Source: Turritopsis dohrnii (Eukaryota > Cnidaria > Hydrozoa > Anthoathecata > Oceaniidae). From it: a stretch of 64,000 nucleotides of DNA. Made by a program: the position numbers and the translations under genes. The DNA lies in NCBI GenBank assembly GCA_027922465.2, contig BQMF02000052.1:992001-1056000 (forward strand), given 5' to 3'. Positions 1-12,017 of the stretch are shown here, one piece after another. The number at the start of each line of letters is the position of its first letter. The first letter of the stretch is position 1. The notes under the pieces were generated by a model. The model was not told where the DNA came from, made no database searches, and saw only the letters and a list, made by a program, of their open reading frames with translations.

Positions 1-96
1 CATGACCTTTGTTCAAAATCTAATTTGATAAAACATAGTATCACACTTATGAAGTCTATATTATAGAGAATGCTGTAGAGTACTGTATATATATAC

Positions 97-1065
97 CTGA
101 CTCTTCTAAAAGATAATTTAATCCCTTGAACCACATTAATGCACTTTCAGCAGAATACGCCAGGAACATATTTGATCTCGTATTGCCATTTGAATCTACA
201 TGCTCAACAAGGAGCTGCTGATTCTTTCTATGAGCTGGCATAATATTATTTCCCAGACTTTTTCCATATTGTAACTGTCTTACAGATGAGACAGGGACTA
301 AATAAAAATGAAAAAAAAAACAATTGTGTCAAAATTTAGGATAATTTAAAGTATTTTTCAGCTATTTTTTACGAGATTTCTCTGGTAATAGCAGAAAAAT
401 TGCTAAAATTTTAGGAAATTCATTTATGATTTATACATGAAACATCTTCAATCAGTTTGTGGTCAGAGAAAAAAAAACATAAAGTAAATTTTAAAGTAAT
501 ATTAGGAGATTTTTAGTAGATTTCAGTACAATAGGGAAAAAGTTAAGATATTCTAGGATTATATAAGAATCATTCTTTAAATTTTTTTAGGAATTTTAAG
601 AGGCATCTGAGGACCATAAACAAAATTTAAGATTGAATAATGGCATCCTCAAATTTCGAAATAGAACAAAACTTTGAGACATTTACATAAAACTCTAAAT
701 ACTCCTTTTTGGACATTTGTAAGATTATAATACAGTTCTTTATTCAATGCTATTACACATAAACATTCTGTCAGATCTTTGACAGATGCCATTTACTTTT
801 TGTGTTTAATAATGATCAAAACGAATTTTGAAATCTCATAAGTCAGGATGTAGATACCTGAGGTTCAAACTGTGTAAGCTATACTAAATGTGTTATATAT
901 ACATATATTTAAAATTACTTTTGAAATCTTTTCCTTTAACTGTTGGAAAATAACGAAAACCAGCTTTATCTTCGTCAAGTATAACAGTTGTGTTGGATTT
1001 TTCCTTTCTGTTCTTCACATGAACTTTGATCATTCTTGTCCCATTCATCATGAATTCGAGACATT
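97..1065 (-). CDS. Phosphoinositide phospholipase C-like, two PH-domain exons (partial)
   Basis: Two minus-strand exons, 1065-919 and 297-97, join through a 621-bp intron (918-298). The upstream exon starts after 'TTTTTAG', the junction is phase 1 on both sides, and the downstream exon ends at CAG|GTATAT. The joined peptide reads like a PLC N-terminal PH domain: 'NGTRMIKVHVKNRKEKS', 'VILDEDKAGFRYFP', then 'IPVSSVRQLQYGKSLG', then 'MWFKGLNYLLEESG', which resembles the last PH helix of PLC-gamma/delta (MW-KGL--L pattern). Known role of the family: hydrolysis of PIP2 to IP3 and diacylglycerol, with the PH domain helping membrane or phosphoinositide binding. The catalytic X and Y boxes are not in the window and must lie to the left. 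Earlier exons, to the right of 1065, were not found. The subfamily is uncertain; another PH protein is possible but less likely given the order of motifs. Confidence 0.6.
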
Positions 1066-1333
1066 CTAAAAAGACCAGGGAGGCAATCAATTATATGCAA
1101 AAAAGCTAATGACAAACAAAGCTAATGACAACAATGATTGCAGAAGTATGGTTAGGTAAAAAAATATAAAAAAATGCTATTTGATATTTCATTTTATTCT
1201 ATTTTTCTACTTTCTTTCCTTATCTTAATATTTTCAATTTCTTTATGATTGCCTTTTTAATTAGCTTAACCAAGAACAACAACAAGAATATAATATTTTA
1301 TAATATATATATAATATACAATCGATCCTCGAC

Positions 1334-2228
1334 CTGGTCAACTTAATTGTTCGAGAAAAACTTGGAGTAAACCATTGAAAAAACACGGAAGACATAATCT
1401 CATGGTTTGAATCAATCGAAGAGAAAAACAAATGCTTGTTCATACAAATGGATATTAAGGACTTCCACCTCTCAATCATAAAAGAAATCTTCTTCACAAC
1501 TTCACAAAGGAATTCACCACTATCAACGAAAAAGAATGTCACACAATTTATCATTGTAGAAAACCACAACTTTTTTTGACAATGCTGCATGGAAAAAGAA
1601 AGCCACATATGAATGCTTTGATGTCACAATGGGGAGATTCAATGGAGCTGAAATCTGTGGACTCATCAAGCTGTTCATATTATATAACGTATCTACCATC
1701 CTGTGAAAAAGAAAATGTTGGTCTCTATCATGACGATGGACTGGGCTTGGTGGAAAGAACAAATGGTCCCAAAGCCCACCGTCTGAGAAAACATCATCCA
1801 GAAGTTCAAGGATATCAGGTTTTCCATTGAGATTGATGCCAATCTGAAAACAGTTAATTTTCTTGACATAACTTTGGATTTAACTTCAGCAACATACCCT
1901 CCATATAAAAAACTGAATGACTCTTACATACGTTCACACTTCATAAAATCACCTGAGACAAATTTTGAATCAGTTGCCACTATCAATAAACAAAAGGATC
2001 TTGAAAAACTGCACAAATGAGCTTATCTATAATGGATCAAAACAAGAATACGAGGACACCGTCAAGAGGTTTGGCTACAAAATGATCAAAGCAATGTACC
2101 AGATCGACAAAACCATAGCCGGAAAGTTATTTGGTTTAATCCACCATTCAATAAGAATGTTCAACAAGAAACAACAAAACACAACAAGAAATTATCCTCT
2201 ACACAACCATAGTCATTTTTTCGTATGA
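1334..2228 (+). pseudogene. Reverse-transcriptase remnant of a retroelement
   Basis: Fragments of one reverse transcriptase appear in order across shifted frames. First is 'FIQMDIKDFHLSIIKE' (about 1448-1495), the RT motif A with its aspartates. Next is 'FDVTMGRFNGAEICGLIK' (about 1618-1672). Then 'VGLYHDDGLGLV' (about 1718-1755), the catalytic Y-x-D-D box, followed by an 'NFLDITLDL' segment near 1855-1885. The tail (1965-2228) is an open frame of 87 codons. At least two frameshifts and in-frame stops separate these blocks, so this is a dead copy. The arrangement resembles RTs that are repetitive in many invertebrate genomes. I cannot tell from sequence alone whether it is non-LTR or Penelope-like. 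No LTRs or poly(A) tail were found around it. Confidence 0.65.
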
Positions 2229-2794
2229 CTATGACACAACACAAGAAAATTTATGCTAGTCAAAAGAAAAGTGAATGTCCACTTAATGAAAATGATGATT
2301 GTAGAATGAAATCAGTGGTTTACAAGTGCGAAGTTACCCCATAGAAATAGAATAGAATAAAAATATTTTTTCCTTTTTGACCTAGTTTTATAAAGGTGTA
2401 AACAAAATTTTTGCGGAAACTAACCTTCACTAATGTGCAGAAACGCTACAAAAATCAAAAACTTTCTCATGATTTTTAGGAAACTAGAACAGTATTTATT
2501 TTCCAAGGCAAGAATAGGAAAGATTTCACAACGAACTCAGTTTTCACAGACCCACGTGGGATTTGTTCACCAACACGTGCATACGCCATTTTGAAATATT
2601 TGCGCCATCGGTTTATAGAAAACATGTTACCACCCATAAGCACGATCCCATGACTTGTTTGTAAACGTGAACAAAATTCCCTTTCAAAGGCTAATTTCCA
2701 ACCACGTACCCAAGGCTTCTTGCGTTTTGATATCGTCCCGATAGCTCGTGGTTGAAGAATTAACAAGATCTTCATAAGCAACTTTTGTCTTAGG

Positions 2795-2920
2795 ACCAGA
2801 GAGGGGGTGAGCGCTTATTCGATGGGGGCGCCTATAAAATATTTTTCATTTTATTGGGGGCGCTTATTCGAGGGAGGCGCTAGTTCGAGGGCGGTGCTCA
2901 ATCGAGTCTTTTTACGGTAT
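2795..2920. repeat. 'GGGCGCTTATTCGAG'-type interspersed repeat
   Basis: A short GC-rich patch in AT-rich surroundings carries repeated units of the type 'GGGGGCGCTTATTCGAG' (near 2808, 2856, 2872 and 2888), with a TATAAA box-like stretch between them. Units of this kind are familiar from non-autonomous transposons of marine invertebrates. Only one side is well defined here, so termini and target duplication are not assigned. Confidence 0.45.
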
Positions 2921-4754
2921 TGTACCATTTTAAAAGAATGTGAGGAGTTCCACGTTTCAGTTACAGATGGTTTAAAAAAAGCTGGTATAACTTACCATCC
3001 ACGCTGACGTGTAAAATGGCGTCATCATTATCACCGCTTGATGACGCATCTTCCCCGATATAGTCGGATTTTATTGTAGTTGCTAAATATCCAAAATGAT
3101 AAAATGTTGCAACATATCATAACATAGCATATTTTTAAAGGATTAGAAAAAAATGTTATGTGTTATTTGATTCGCTAAAACTAGACCGAAACAATTATAA
3201 GTTAGTAGCATCTTGGTTTCAACACGAGTCAACAAAAAGTATTTATGGTAATGCAACATCACGCTCGTCACAACAATATTTTGTCAGACAAGGAAAGAAG
3301 ATCTTCTGAAGTATCATCAATGGATGTGATAAACGTGACATCTGCAGGCTGCGCATTTGATGTCGCTGTTTAAGAGCAGTACCACCGGAAAAATTGCGTT
3401 TTTCGAAATTTTCGAATTCACGAGCTGGATTGACAACTAAATTTCAACTTGATTACACGAGAAAAAATTATTCTATCCAAAATCAAGAGAAATATGCCGC
3501 TCAATTTTTTTCACAACACATAACGAATAACCTTGTTCTTGCATTCATCTTATCTGTGTGAAAGATCGAGTAAGCGTTAATTTTTCTTCTATTTGTAAAC
3601 AAAAATGTTGTAAAAAAAGTATCAAAATTGATTTTTGTTTTTTGAAAAAAACCGATACAATCGTTTGCTTTGAAAACAATAAAGTCTGCTTTACATGGTC
3701 AAGTTCTTGAAACGACTTTCAACTAACATCCTCACATCTCGCAATGCTTGAGACATCTTTCAATTCGTTTTAATAGAACAGACTTTTTTAGGGTCACATG
3801 ACGTCATAAACCAGTTTCAGCTTCTTTAAACTAAACTGAACTAAACACATTGAGATCATTTGTGAACACAGTCTAATGATGTAGTATCGGAGAGTGGTTT
3901 GTTTAACAAGATGAGTAGGGACCATTGTTGTTGGAAATCTCTTAAGTTTGAATGAGCGAGGCATTATATTAGGCTTATATCTCCAGTTGCTTTTGAATCA
4001 CATCTGTAAGAATGAAATAATATCAAATTTTCAATCTATGTTGGAAGTAAATCTAACACACTTCTGATAGATGTTATCTTTATCAACATTGTAGATTCGA
4101 TAAATTATGTTGATTTTTCTTAGCAGCAGTATAAGCATGGTTTGAACGCGAGTTACGTATCCCAGCAATTCCAACAAATTCCTCATCATCACCTTCACTG
4201 TGGTATTTCTCATGATCATGATTGTGAATGGTTTTGTTACTTCCGAGCCCTTCCTTGTTGCTCATGCATCCAATCAACCCAATCAATGGCGGCCATCCGT
4301 ATATCGAAAAGGCAAGAAACCCTGGGTTCGAGGTTGGCATCCAATGAAATCCTTATCTGAACAGATGAAAAGCAACACTCCTAAAACACCGAACACTTTT
4401 ACACTTCCTCCAGAATCTAATAAACCAGCATCTATATTTCTAGTTGACGTCAACCCACAAAATTTTGCAGAACCTTGATTTTTCTAATTAATTAAAAGTT
4501 TCTTATGAAAATGTTAACACTGAATGTGATCTTGATGTGGTCCGTGATGCACGAACGTAAAACAATAAGCACAGATGGAGTTTGATCAGAGAAAAATTAC
4601 ACGAAGATCATTAGGGAGATTCGTAAACTCGACGAGCCTGCTACACGAAAAAAATCAATTACTTGTGAGAATTATTTTGAAACTGTTCTACTGAAACGGT
4701 ACTTCAGAGATTTAAAGCCTTTTGTTGTATCAATAGAAACATCATTACTTTGCA
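2921..4754. other. Intergenic, no convincing gene
   Basis: No supported coding exon. A 92-codon open frame at 4200-4478 begins with GTG and includes 'RKGKKPWVRGW', but the same words occur in the opposite-strand frame at 2476-2781. Both come from the 'CCTGGGTTCGAGGTTGG' repeat found elsewhere in the window, so I treat them as repeat-derived. Confidence 0.4.
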
Positions 4755-5457
4755 CGCTTATTTCAAGTGTTGATGTGAAGTTTCTAATGACTTTGTAGGG
4801 AAAAATTCACGAACAACTGCACTAAGTTGTATCAGAGATATGCAAAAAAAGAAAGATAAACAACTCGTTTGAACTTGATTGACAGCTTATTGTTAATCTT
4901 TTTGTTTCGCGCTTCTATACAACGCCATCCGTGTCCCCAGATCCAGACTCTTTTTTTTGAGAATAATTAAATTTTAGAAAGATTAAAATATATAACGAGT
5001 GTTACCGACAATTTAAGTTGTTGTTGATTTGTCTTTCATAAATATATCCTGAGAGATTTTGATATTTTACAGGCGAATCTTAATCTCACACATTTACTCT
5101 TCATTTTTCTTAATGTTTGTAAAAAAGATTATCATTTTAGAAAAAGAAATAACCAATAAGTCATATACTGGTAAATTTTCTCGTAAAAATAAGTGATTCT
5201 CATTGAAATCAATTTTTCAAAAAAAGTACTGAAGTCTGATGCAAGTCTGGCTAATAACACTTAAGGTATGCTTTTATTTATCAGTTTATTTGGTTAAGAC
5301 TATTCAACATTCGTTTTAAAACGAGATATTTTGAGAAAAGTTAGACCTAAAATTCGGTGTTTACAGATGAAATAATCTTCATAATTAATGTACTCGTCTA
5401 TAGTTCGGCATGTTCGGTGAACGAAAGCTTTATGAAATATTGAAATATGCGCAACTA

Positions 5458-6317
5458 GGAAAAATTACCGTGGCTGATTTGGACAATTTACTTTTACTTT
5501 TTAATAAAAGACGCGGCCGCGCTCTTTAATATGCGGCCGCGCCCTTTTCGCTAAACACGCGGCCGCGCATTTTGAAGCAAACACGCGGCCGCGCTCTTTA
5601 CAATATCTGGTCTGTAAAACAACCATTTTGGCAGGATACGCTGAACTGGTATCTTTTACTGGTCCTCACAATATTAGCTGCAATTGTGTGCCTTGAAATG
5701 TTAAGTACGCGGCCGCACAATTAAAGTATGCGGCCGCATATTTGAAGGACGCGGCCGCGTGTTTCAATTGTGCGGCCGCGCATTTTGAGTTCACGTTAGT
5801 TTCATGATATGTTAGCACAGATTCAAAACAAACGAGCAATAAACAACATGGCTGGCAACAACGTGATGCTTCCTGACTTGAGTAAATTTACCAAGGTAAA
5901 CAGTTTGTATAGTTTGTAATATACTATATATATTAATGAAGTTTCTTTTTATCATAATATTAAATCGTCTTGAACACGTTTATTTGATTTAACGACTTTA
6001 TATTGCTGTAGACTGTAGACTGTAGACTGTACTTTACATCCCAAAGGCGCATATTTTCAACTAATATTGTGAGGACCAGTAAAAGATACCAGTTCAGCGT
6101 ATCTTGCCAAAATGGTTGTTTTACAGACCAGATATTGTAAAGAGCGCGGCCGCGTGTTTGCTTCAAAATGCGCGGCCGCGTGTTTAGCGAAAAGGGCGCG
6201 GCCGCGTGTTTAAAGGCGCGGCCGCATATTAAAGAGCGCGGCCGCGTATTTGAAACACGCGGCCGCGTCTTTTATTAAAAAGTAAAAGTAAATTGTCCAA
6301 ATCAGCCACGGTAAAAA
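5458..6317. repeat. Inverted repeat carrying 14 GCGGCCGC octamers
   Basis: The arms (about 5458-5690 and 6059-6317) are inverted copies: 'TACCGTGGCTGATTTGG' on the left returns inverted at about 6296-6313, and 'GCAGGATACGCTGAACTGG' returns inverted at 6080-6110. Eight GCGGCCGC octamers lie on the left (four in the arm, four at 5706-5785) and six on the right (6144-6270). They are separated by 15-25 bp AT-rich spacers such as 'TTTGAAGCAAACA'. Each octamer is self-complementary and flanked by ACGC or GCGT, so each site can also pair locally. Density is far above expectation in AT-rich DNA. Confidence 0.75.
5848..5895 (+). CDS. Candidate first coding exon between the inverted arms
   Basis: An ATG in a strong context (A at -3, G at +4) opens a 16-codon frame, 'MAGNNVMLPDLSKFTK', that ends exactly in frame at AAG|GTAAAC, a good splice donor. 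It lies just after the GC-rich octamer block and between the two inverted arms, so that block could act as a CpG-rich promoter for it. No downstream exon was identified before the right arm. The peptide matches no family I recognise. Chance is a real alternative for so short an exon. Confidence 0.25.
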
Positions 6318-6623
6318 ATTATGAAAATTATGCAATGATTATTAGTATAATTTTAATTTTCAACCAATGAACATTTAGAATTTTAACAATTAGAATTAAT
6401 TATATGTTTAAAATATTCGCGCGAAACAATACTCACACCAGAAAAAGGGACACGGATAGCTTTTACGAGAAACAGTGAGTTGTTTATCTTTCTTTTTTAC
6501 ATATCTCTGGTTGTATACAATTCCCTACAAATCTATAGAAAAATAGTTTCGTGTAAACGAAACATGATTTTTCCGAATCCCACTAATTGCAAATATTTTC
6601 ACGTCTTATTAAAAATGCGTAAG

Positions 6624-6812
6624 AAACTAACATACAAAAGGACAAGTGGGGTGGAGGTTGTTTTGTTTTGGAGGGGAGTGGAATGTGGGGGTCTTCTCAA
6701 ACGATGACGTCAACTGAGGGGGAGGGGGCAACGCAAAGTTGACGCAGGTTGACAGAAGGGGGAGGGGGTGGTCAAAAATCTTGAAAAAATGGTTGACGTC
6801 ATTTGTGAACAA
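6624..6812. repeat. G-rich MITE-like patch
   Basis: The plus strand carries runs such as 'GGGGGAGGGGG' (6718-6728) and a near copy around 6759-6770, each beside 'TTGACG' words, ending in 'TGACGTCATTTGTGAACAA' near 6793-6812. The two G-rich blocks are direct, imperfect repeats of about 35 bp. The right end resembles termini of short non-autonomous DNA transposons, but no matching left terminus was found. The opposite-strand open frame here is low-complexity and not a gene. Confidence 0.4.
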
Positions 6813-7682
6813 TCCCTTTCTGAATTGATGATCTATAATGGTATCTACAAATTTCTTAACAAAGATAAATCTTTTTTATCGCATAAATTTCGCTATTCTA
6901 CTACACATATGTACGATAAATAAATATGTACGAAAAAATTATTGCGTTAGATGCAGGTACCTTCGCTGTGGTAATTTTCATTGGATCTTAAAGAGTCTAT
7001 TGACGGATAAAATACAATAGAATGTATAGAATGTATACAATACAATAGAATTAGGAAACTTGTTTTCTTAATTTCCCGATAAGTTCCCCATATGGAAACT
7101 TCCATCTCGGATTTCCCGATAGTTTCCAGTTTTGAAATTCATGCGACACTGACACTCAGATATAATGGCGGATCTTTAGCGAATACATGTTTCTTTTTAT
7201 GTTTAATTTTGTGAATATTTCATAACTTACATACAGTTAGATTATAATTGCCTTCGTTCTATGATATGTTCAGGTATGAAATTTAGAAAGTAAGGACTTT
7301 AAAACGTTAAGAGAGTGGTAATTGTTATGAAAGAAGATCGATATTGTTTACTTCTTGCATTTATTGAAATCGAAAGATATATATTCTTTTTGTTTGAAGT
7401 TAAATTTAAACCTAGTTAGATTTAACTTAATATGTATTTCGTAGTATTAACTTAGTATGTATTTATTTTTTTCACTGTAATGGGTATATATGCTAAATAA
7501 ATAAAAAATAAAAGGATTGTTTGCAGCCAAGCAGTTAGGACCACTCGACCAGAATTCGTCGCTAAAATAATCGTGATTTGTTATAAAGAATTGCCTCGAT
7601 AATTTTATTTTACTCTCCTATTTGAATACATCCGATTGAATAATGACGATCTAGCATAGCAACCACATAGAAACATAGCTCT
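6813..7682. other. Intergenic, nothing recognised
   Basis: AT-rich sequence without supported exons. A small patch at 7040-7130 repeats 'TTTCCCGATA' words beside 'GGAAAC', similar in style to 19680-19870, suggesting remnants of one short repeat. Confidence 0.3.
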
Positions 7683-7774
7683 AGGGAAAATTCGACACGG
7701 TAAATTTTTTTTATTTTTGGGGTGCTGAAACTTTACGCAAAAACAAAACTTTTTACCGTGTCAAAATTTCCCTT
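7683..7774. repeat. 92-bp foldback
   Basis: The left end 'AGGGAAAATTCGACACGG' returns inverted at the right end 'CCGTGTCAAAATTTCCCT' with two or three mismatches, around a central loop of about 45 bp. It is small enough to be a solo terminal palindrome of a larger element. No target duplication was identified. Confidence 0.5.
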
Positions 7775-8021
7775 TCGGCTTTGTTCGTTTTCTTCTTTCT
7801 TCATTTTCTGAAGAACTATTTCTACATCTTCGGAGGAGTACCGCTTTTCTAGCGAACATTAGCATCAGTTTCAATAATGGTCGTAAAATTAAATTGCGTT
7901 ATTGTGTGGCGTATCGACAAAACGATTATTAAAAGCATTAACATGACAATACCAAACATTACAATAATAAATTTTCGGGAAGCATTCGGAATGAATAATT
8001 CAAACGAACGAATGGTTATTA

Positions 8022-8546
8022 CTTTAAGGGCAGAAAGTTTCGCGGGCAGAAACTTTCGCGATTTTTGCCTTTTTTCGCGAAAGTTTCTGCCAGGTAAGAA
8101 AGTAAAATCGAAATTCGTGAAAGTTTTTTTCGCGAAAAGTAAAATTTTTCTAAAAATCGCGAAAGTTTTTTCAACAACAAAAAATTCTCAAATAACAAGG
8201 AATCCAAGAACGGAGTGGTTTTAGTTAATTTTTAGGGATGTCCTGAGATACAAACAGAGAGAGAGAGAGAGAACAATTTCATTTTTGTTTTTTATCTATT
8301 TGATTCTTATTTCTATTTACATTTCGATAGTTTTTTTGCAAGAAAGTTAAGAATTTTCAAAATAATTCCAAAAAAAATTTCTTAATTCATTGTCATTCGC
8401 GAAAGTTTTTTTCCCCCGAAAGTAAAGTTTTTGGAGGATTCACGAAAGTTTTATCAGTAAAATTTATTCTAAAATTGTTATTCGCAAAAGTTAAATTCGC
8501 GAAATTTCGCGATTTTCCATCCTCGCGAAACTTTCTGCCCTTAAAG
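8022..8546. mobile_element. TIR element with GAAAGTTTCGCG ends
   Basis: Perfect terminal inverted repeats 'CTTTAAGGGCAGAAAGTTT' (continuing CGCG) at 8022 and, inverted, at 8521-8546, flanked on both sides by TA, which would fit a TA target duplication. The interior repeats 'CGCGAAAGTTTTT' words and has a (GA)n run at about 8257-8272. There is no transposase frame; the open frames at 7877-8224 and 8019-8207 are made of these repeats. Probably a non-autonomous DNA transposon. Confidence 0.6.
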
Positions 8547-8548
8547 TA

Positions 8549-9826
8549 CATGCTTCACCAGAACATTATATGTTTCGTAATAACACGCTCAGTTCTCCCT
8601 TTAACGTAAACTTAGTGTTCTAAGCAGTGTTTGATGGTATATTGTGCGGATATCTAATTTAAATAATTATGAGTCAATCAAAGCCGCAAAGAGCGAAAGC
8701 ACAGAAACGTTGAACATATACCTTACCCACTATTGGCTTTGTGACATCGAAAAAACGCTACTCTAAGCAACTACGAATACAAATTCGAACTACAAAATTT
8801 TTCAACGGTCAGAAAATCGTTAAAGTTACTTAGAACTGTTTACCAATGAAGTGTCTACCAATAATTTAATGTGTTTTTTGTGATGAAAAGTATTGAATGT
8901 CGTACTTTTTTTAGAATGGCTCTTTTAGAAATTTAGTAGAAAGGATATCGCTTGAAAAATTGCTTGGTAAGTAAAAAAGGCCAACTAAATCCGAGGGTGG
9001 TGCGATCGCAACCACCCAACAAGCAACCCCTGGAGTTACGCCACTCCCTACGTATTTTGGAGATCTGGAAAGGAAGTTATTCAATTTGAATACGAAAATA
9101 ACACAAAAAGTCACGAGCACCCTTCAGGTTCACTTTTCCGGAAACGAAAAAAAAAAAAAAAAAAAAAAAAAATGGCTGCAAATCTGTGAAATGTTTTTTT
9201 GTGAAAATATTTAAAAGTCGCCAGTATATATATAAAGTCGTGAATCTTAAAAAAGCAAAATGTTGCGTACACAAAATGTCTCGAAAGCCGCGAGCATTTT
9301 TGTGCTCCCGATCTTTTGTGCCTTAGTATTACGATGAACTACGTTATCTCGACGAATTCTATTCACATATTCTCGGGTTTCATAGAAAAACACAAGTAAT
9401 TTGTTCTGGACAATTTATTTATATTGACGTGAATTTACAAAGTAAAGAGTCCTAAGTTACAAATTAAATCAGATTGATAATTACTTTTTTCACGATTTTA
9501 CAATACATTTCTCAATCTTGTATTCTCAAATCAGAAGAAAAAGTTGTGCATGCACTTCGTCGTGTGGCTGTCATAAAGTAGTATTAGACGCTTTTTATCG
9601 CAAGATTTGGTCGAGATGTATGCCAAGATGTATTGATATTTTAAAAAAGGTTTCTTCACTATCAGTCAGGTGAATGTTTTCATATCTACCAAGCTGTGAA
9701 GAAAGTAAAAAATGTGCTATGGCTGGCTGTTTCCAAGAAATACAAAACATGTGCTAAAATACTGTATATGTCGATTTTAGCGGCAATCTAGAGCTGTCAT
9801 TAAGTTTGTGATTTTTCTGATTTATA
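8549..9826. other. Intergenic with a 26-A tract
   Basis: No supported gene. A run of 26 A (9147-9172) is followed directly by 'TGGCTGCAAATCTGTG'; it could be the tail of a decayed retrotransposed copy, but no target duplication was recognised. Confidence 0.3.
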
Positions 9827-12017
9827 TCGCGCTATACTAATCCGCGTGCGTGTGTAACACATTTAACTTAGAGAGTGATGGTTTTTTTCAAAATTTACGG
9901 TCAAAATCTTCTTAATCGTGGTCATATAGCGGTAGTTAGTCCATTCGCCAATGGGCTTATATGCCCAAATAAAAAGGCCGAAATGAAACCGTTTCCTACT
10001 GCATCAAAATGAGGGAACGGTGGTTTTACAAAAGGATCTTATATATGGGGAAGCCCCGGCGCTGATCGTTTTTATTGGCTAATAAAGGAAAACTCTTGAA
10101 ATGCGCTATTTTGATTGGCTGAAAAATTCATAGCAACAGAGTCCGTTGATAAGGTTCTTCATTTCTGCTGCTCTTTTGAAGAAGAAACGGGAAAGTTTTA
10201 TATATATTTAAAACTTTTATTGTTATACTTTTACTGTTATTGTATTGTATTGTAGATCATGTGTAAGTGAGTATCAAGTATTACTATTCAGACGTGCAGT
10301 GCAAAGTGCAAAGTGCAGTGAAAGTTGTTTAAAAATGGCTGCAGAAAAGATGATGTTTATTTTGTTACATTCACGACGATCTTTTGATGGGAAGTTTGGT
10401 GGGTTTATTTACGTAATTTAGGTATATAAAAGACATTATTAACGGGAGATTTACATAAAAAACGACATAATAACAGTGCTGGGAAACTTAGAAGCCAGTG
10501 TTTTTGTCTTTGAGTGTTGTAAAAATGGCAGACAAATTTCAGTAACGAAGAAATAGAGAGTAGGAGCAAGGACATTTTATGTGTTTGCAGTAGAAAAGTG
10601 TGCTGGAAAGTAAATAAAGTGTTATAAAAAGTGATATTAATATTTGTTTACAGGTATGAATATAGAAAGTAAACAGTTTAGAAGTGTTTGAAAATGGCTG
10701 CAGAAGATGATCAATGTTGTTTACAAACATGATGATGATGTGAATTGGTTTTGAAAGGTATCCTCTTATGTTTGAAGTTAAACCAAAGTTAAAATATCAT
10801 ATATCTATTTAGTTATAACACAGTTAGTATGCTGAATAAATAAAGAATGCAGGGTTGTTTAGTTGTGTTTTGAATTAGCCAGCAGAGGAGATTTTACCCT
10901 GTTTTTAAAAATGGTTCCACAGAATGTTTTCAGTTGTTAAAAATTCTTTAGCTATACAAATTTCTGTCTTTATGTTTGTGTTTTTAATTATTATTTTTAA
11001 GGTAAATTTGTTCTCGAACATTTTTTTAGTTTGAATTTTTTCTTTCAATATCTACATAATAATACGATTAGGTTTTCTGTAATATCAATATGCATTCGAA
11101 ATCTTTTTTTCTTTTAGAAAAGCAAAATAAAAAATACATTAACAATAGATAAATGAAACTCATGGTTTGATATCATGATGTCGATGGTTGGTCAATAACA
11201 GATTATCCATTTAAAAAATTCTGAAAAAAAGACACACCATTAGAAGGAATAGATTTGTTTTCAATTCGCATATTTGTAATGTTATTCAATGTTTGCTTTT
11301 GTATGGCTGGGTATATAGTTCTGTGTTATGTATTGCTGTGTTTTACGCTTAAGTTATGATATACTTCTTTTATTCTGCATATACAATATTATATACTTTA
11401 CTTCTTTGTTATATATTACTATTTGTTTATGTGTTATATCTTCTGCATGTAAAAGCATGATTTTGGACTGTAGTAGGGTATTTTAATTGTTTTGTTTTTT
11501 ATTTCAATATTGTTATAGCATGATTAGGTTTTCCATATTATTATTTGAAATGTTATTTTTTTAGGCAATAATAAAAAAGCATAAACCATTAAAGAAATGA
11601 AACTCATGGTTTTAATCATGATGTTGATGGTTTTGGGAAGAACAGACTATAATCATTTCAAAAATGCATTAATGATTGCAGTCCAGTAACAAGCACATGC
11701 GAAACAGTTGGAAGGTATCAATTTGTTTTTATTTAACATTTTGTAATGTTATTCAATGTTTGCTTTTGTATGTCTGGGTAAACAGATCTGTGTTATATAT
11801 ATATTGCCATTTTTTTTTTTACATTAAAGTTACTTCTCTTTTGCGTATAAATATATCTTCTGGGCCATATTTGCTATTTGTTTCTGTTCTAAAAATCTTC
11901 TGAATGTAAGAAAGGAATTAAAAAATTAATGCCTGTAAAAAACTTCTACACAAGTCAAATTCTGCGACACAACGCAAGCTGAACATGGGTGGCGAGCGAC
12001 GCCGCCCTGGCGGCTAG
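9827..12017 (+). mobile_element. Helitron-like element 1
   Basis: Starts with TC after A ('A|TCGCGCTATACTAATCCGCG') and carries the 5' word 'CATTTAACTTAGAGAGTG' shared with the next element. Ends in a GC hairpin (GCCGCC/GGCGGC, 12001-12014) running straight into CTAG (12014-12017). These are the Helitron hallmarks: 5' TC, 3' hairpin and CTRR. No Rep/helicase is inside, so it is non-autonomous. Its interior (10598-10990, 11550-11960) matches both the left arm (15357-15730) and, inverted, the spacer (16200-16600) of the palindromic element downstream. The next element begins at the following base. Confidence 0.7.

Larger units (their letters stand above)
4755..6595. mobile_element. Composite foldback element (long copy)
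   Basis: The outer ends (about 4755-4845 and 6500-6592) are both present, back to back, in the compact copy at 22338-22490, so the interval behaves as one element with a large interior. Inside the ends is an inverted repeat of about 30 bp, 'AAAGAAAGATAAACAACTC', at about 4847-4869 and, inverted, at 6477-6500. It extends more weakly to 'ATCCGTGTCCC' on both sides. The interior holds the GCGGCCGC palindromic block and a candidate exon. No transposase is visible, so it would be non-autonomous. Target duplication not resolved. Confidence 0.5.

Noticed and set aside
4200..4478. 92-codon frame with a hydrophobic N-terminus, possible secreted peptide
   Set aside because: Starts with GTG, has no splice partner, and shares 'GKKPWVRGW' with another repeat-derived frame at 2476-2781.
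9147..9172. 26-A run as a retrotransposon tail
   Set aside because: No coding remnant upstream and no target duplication found.
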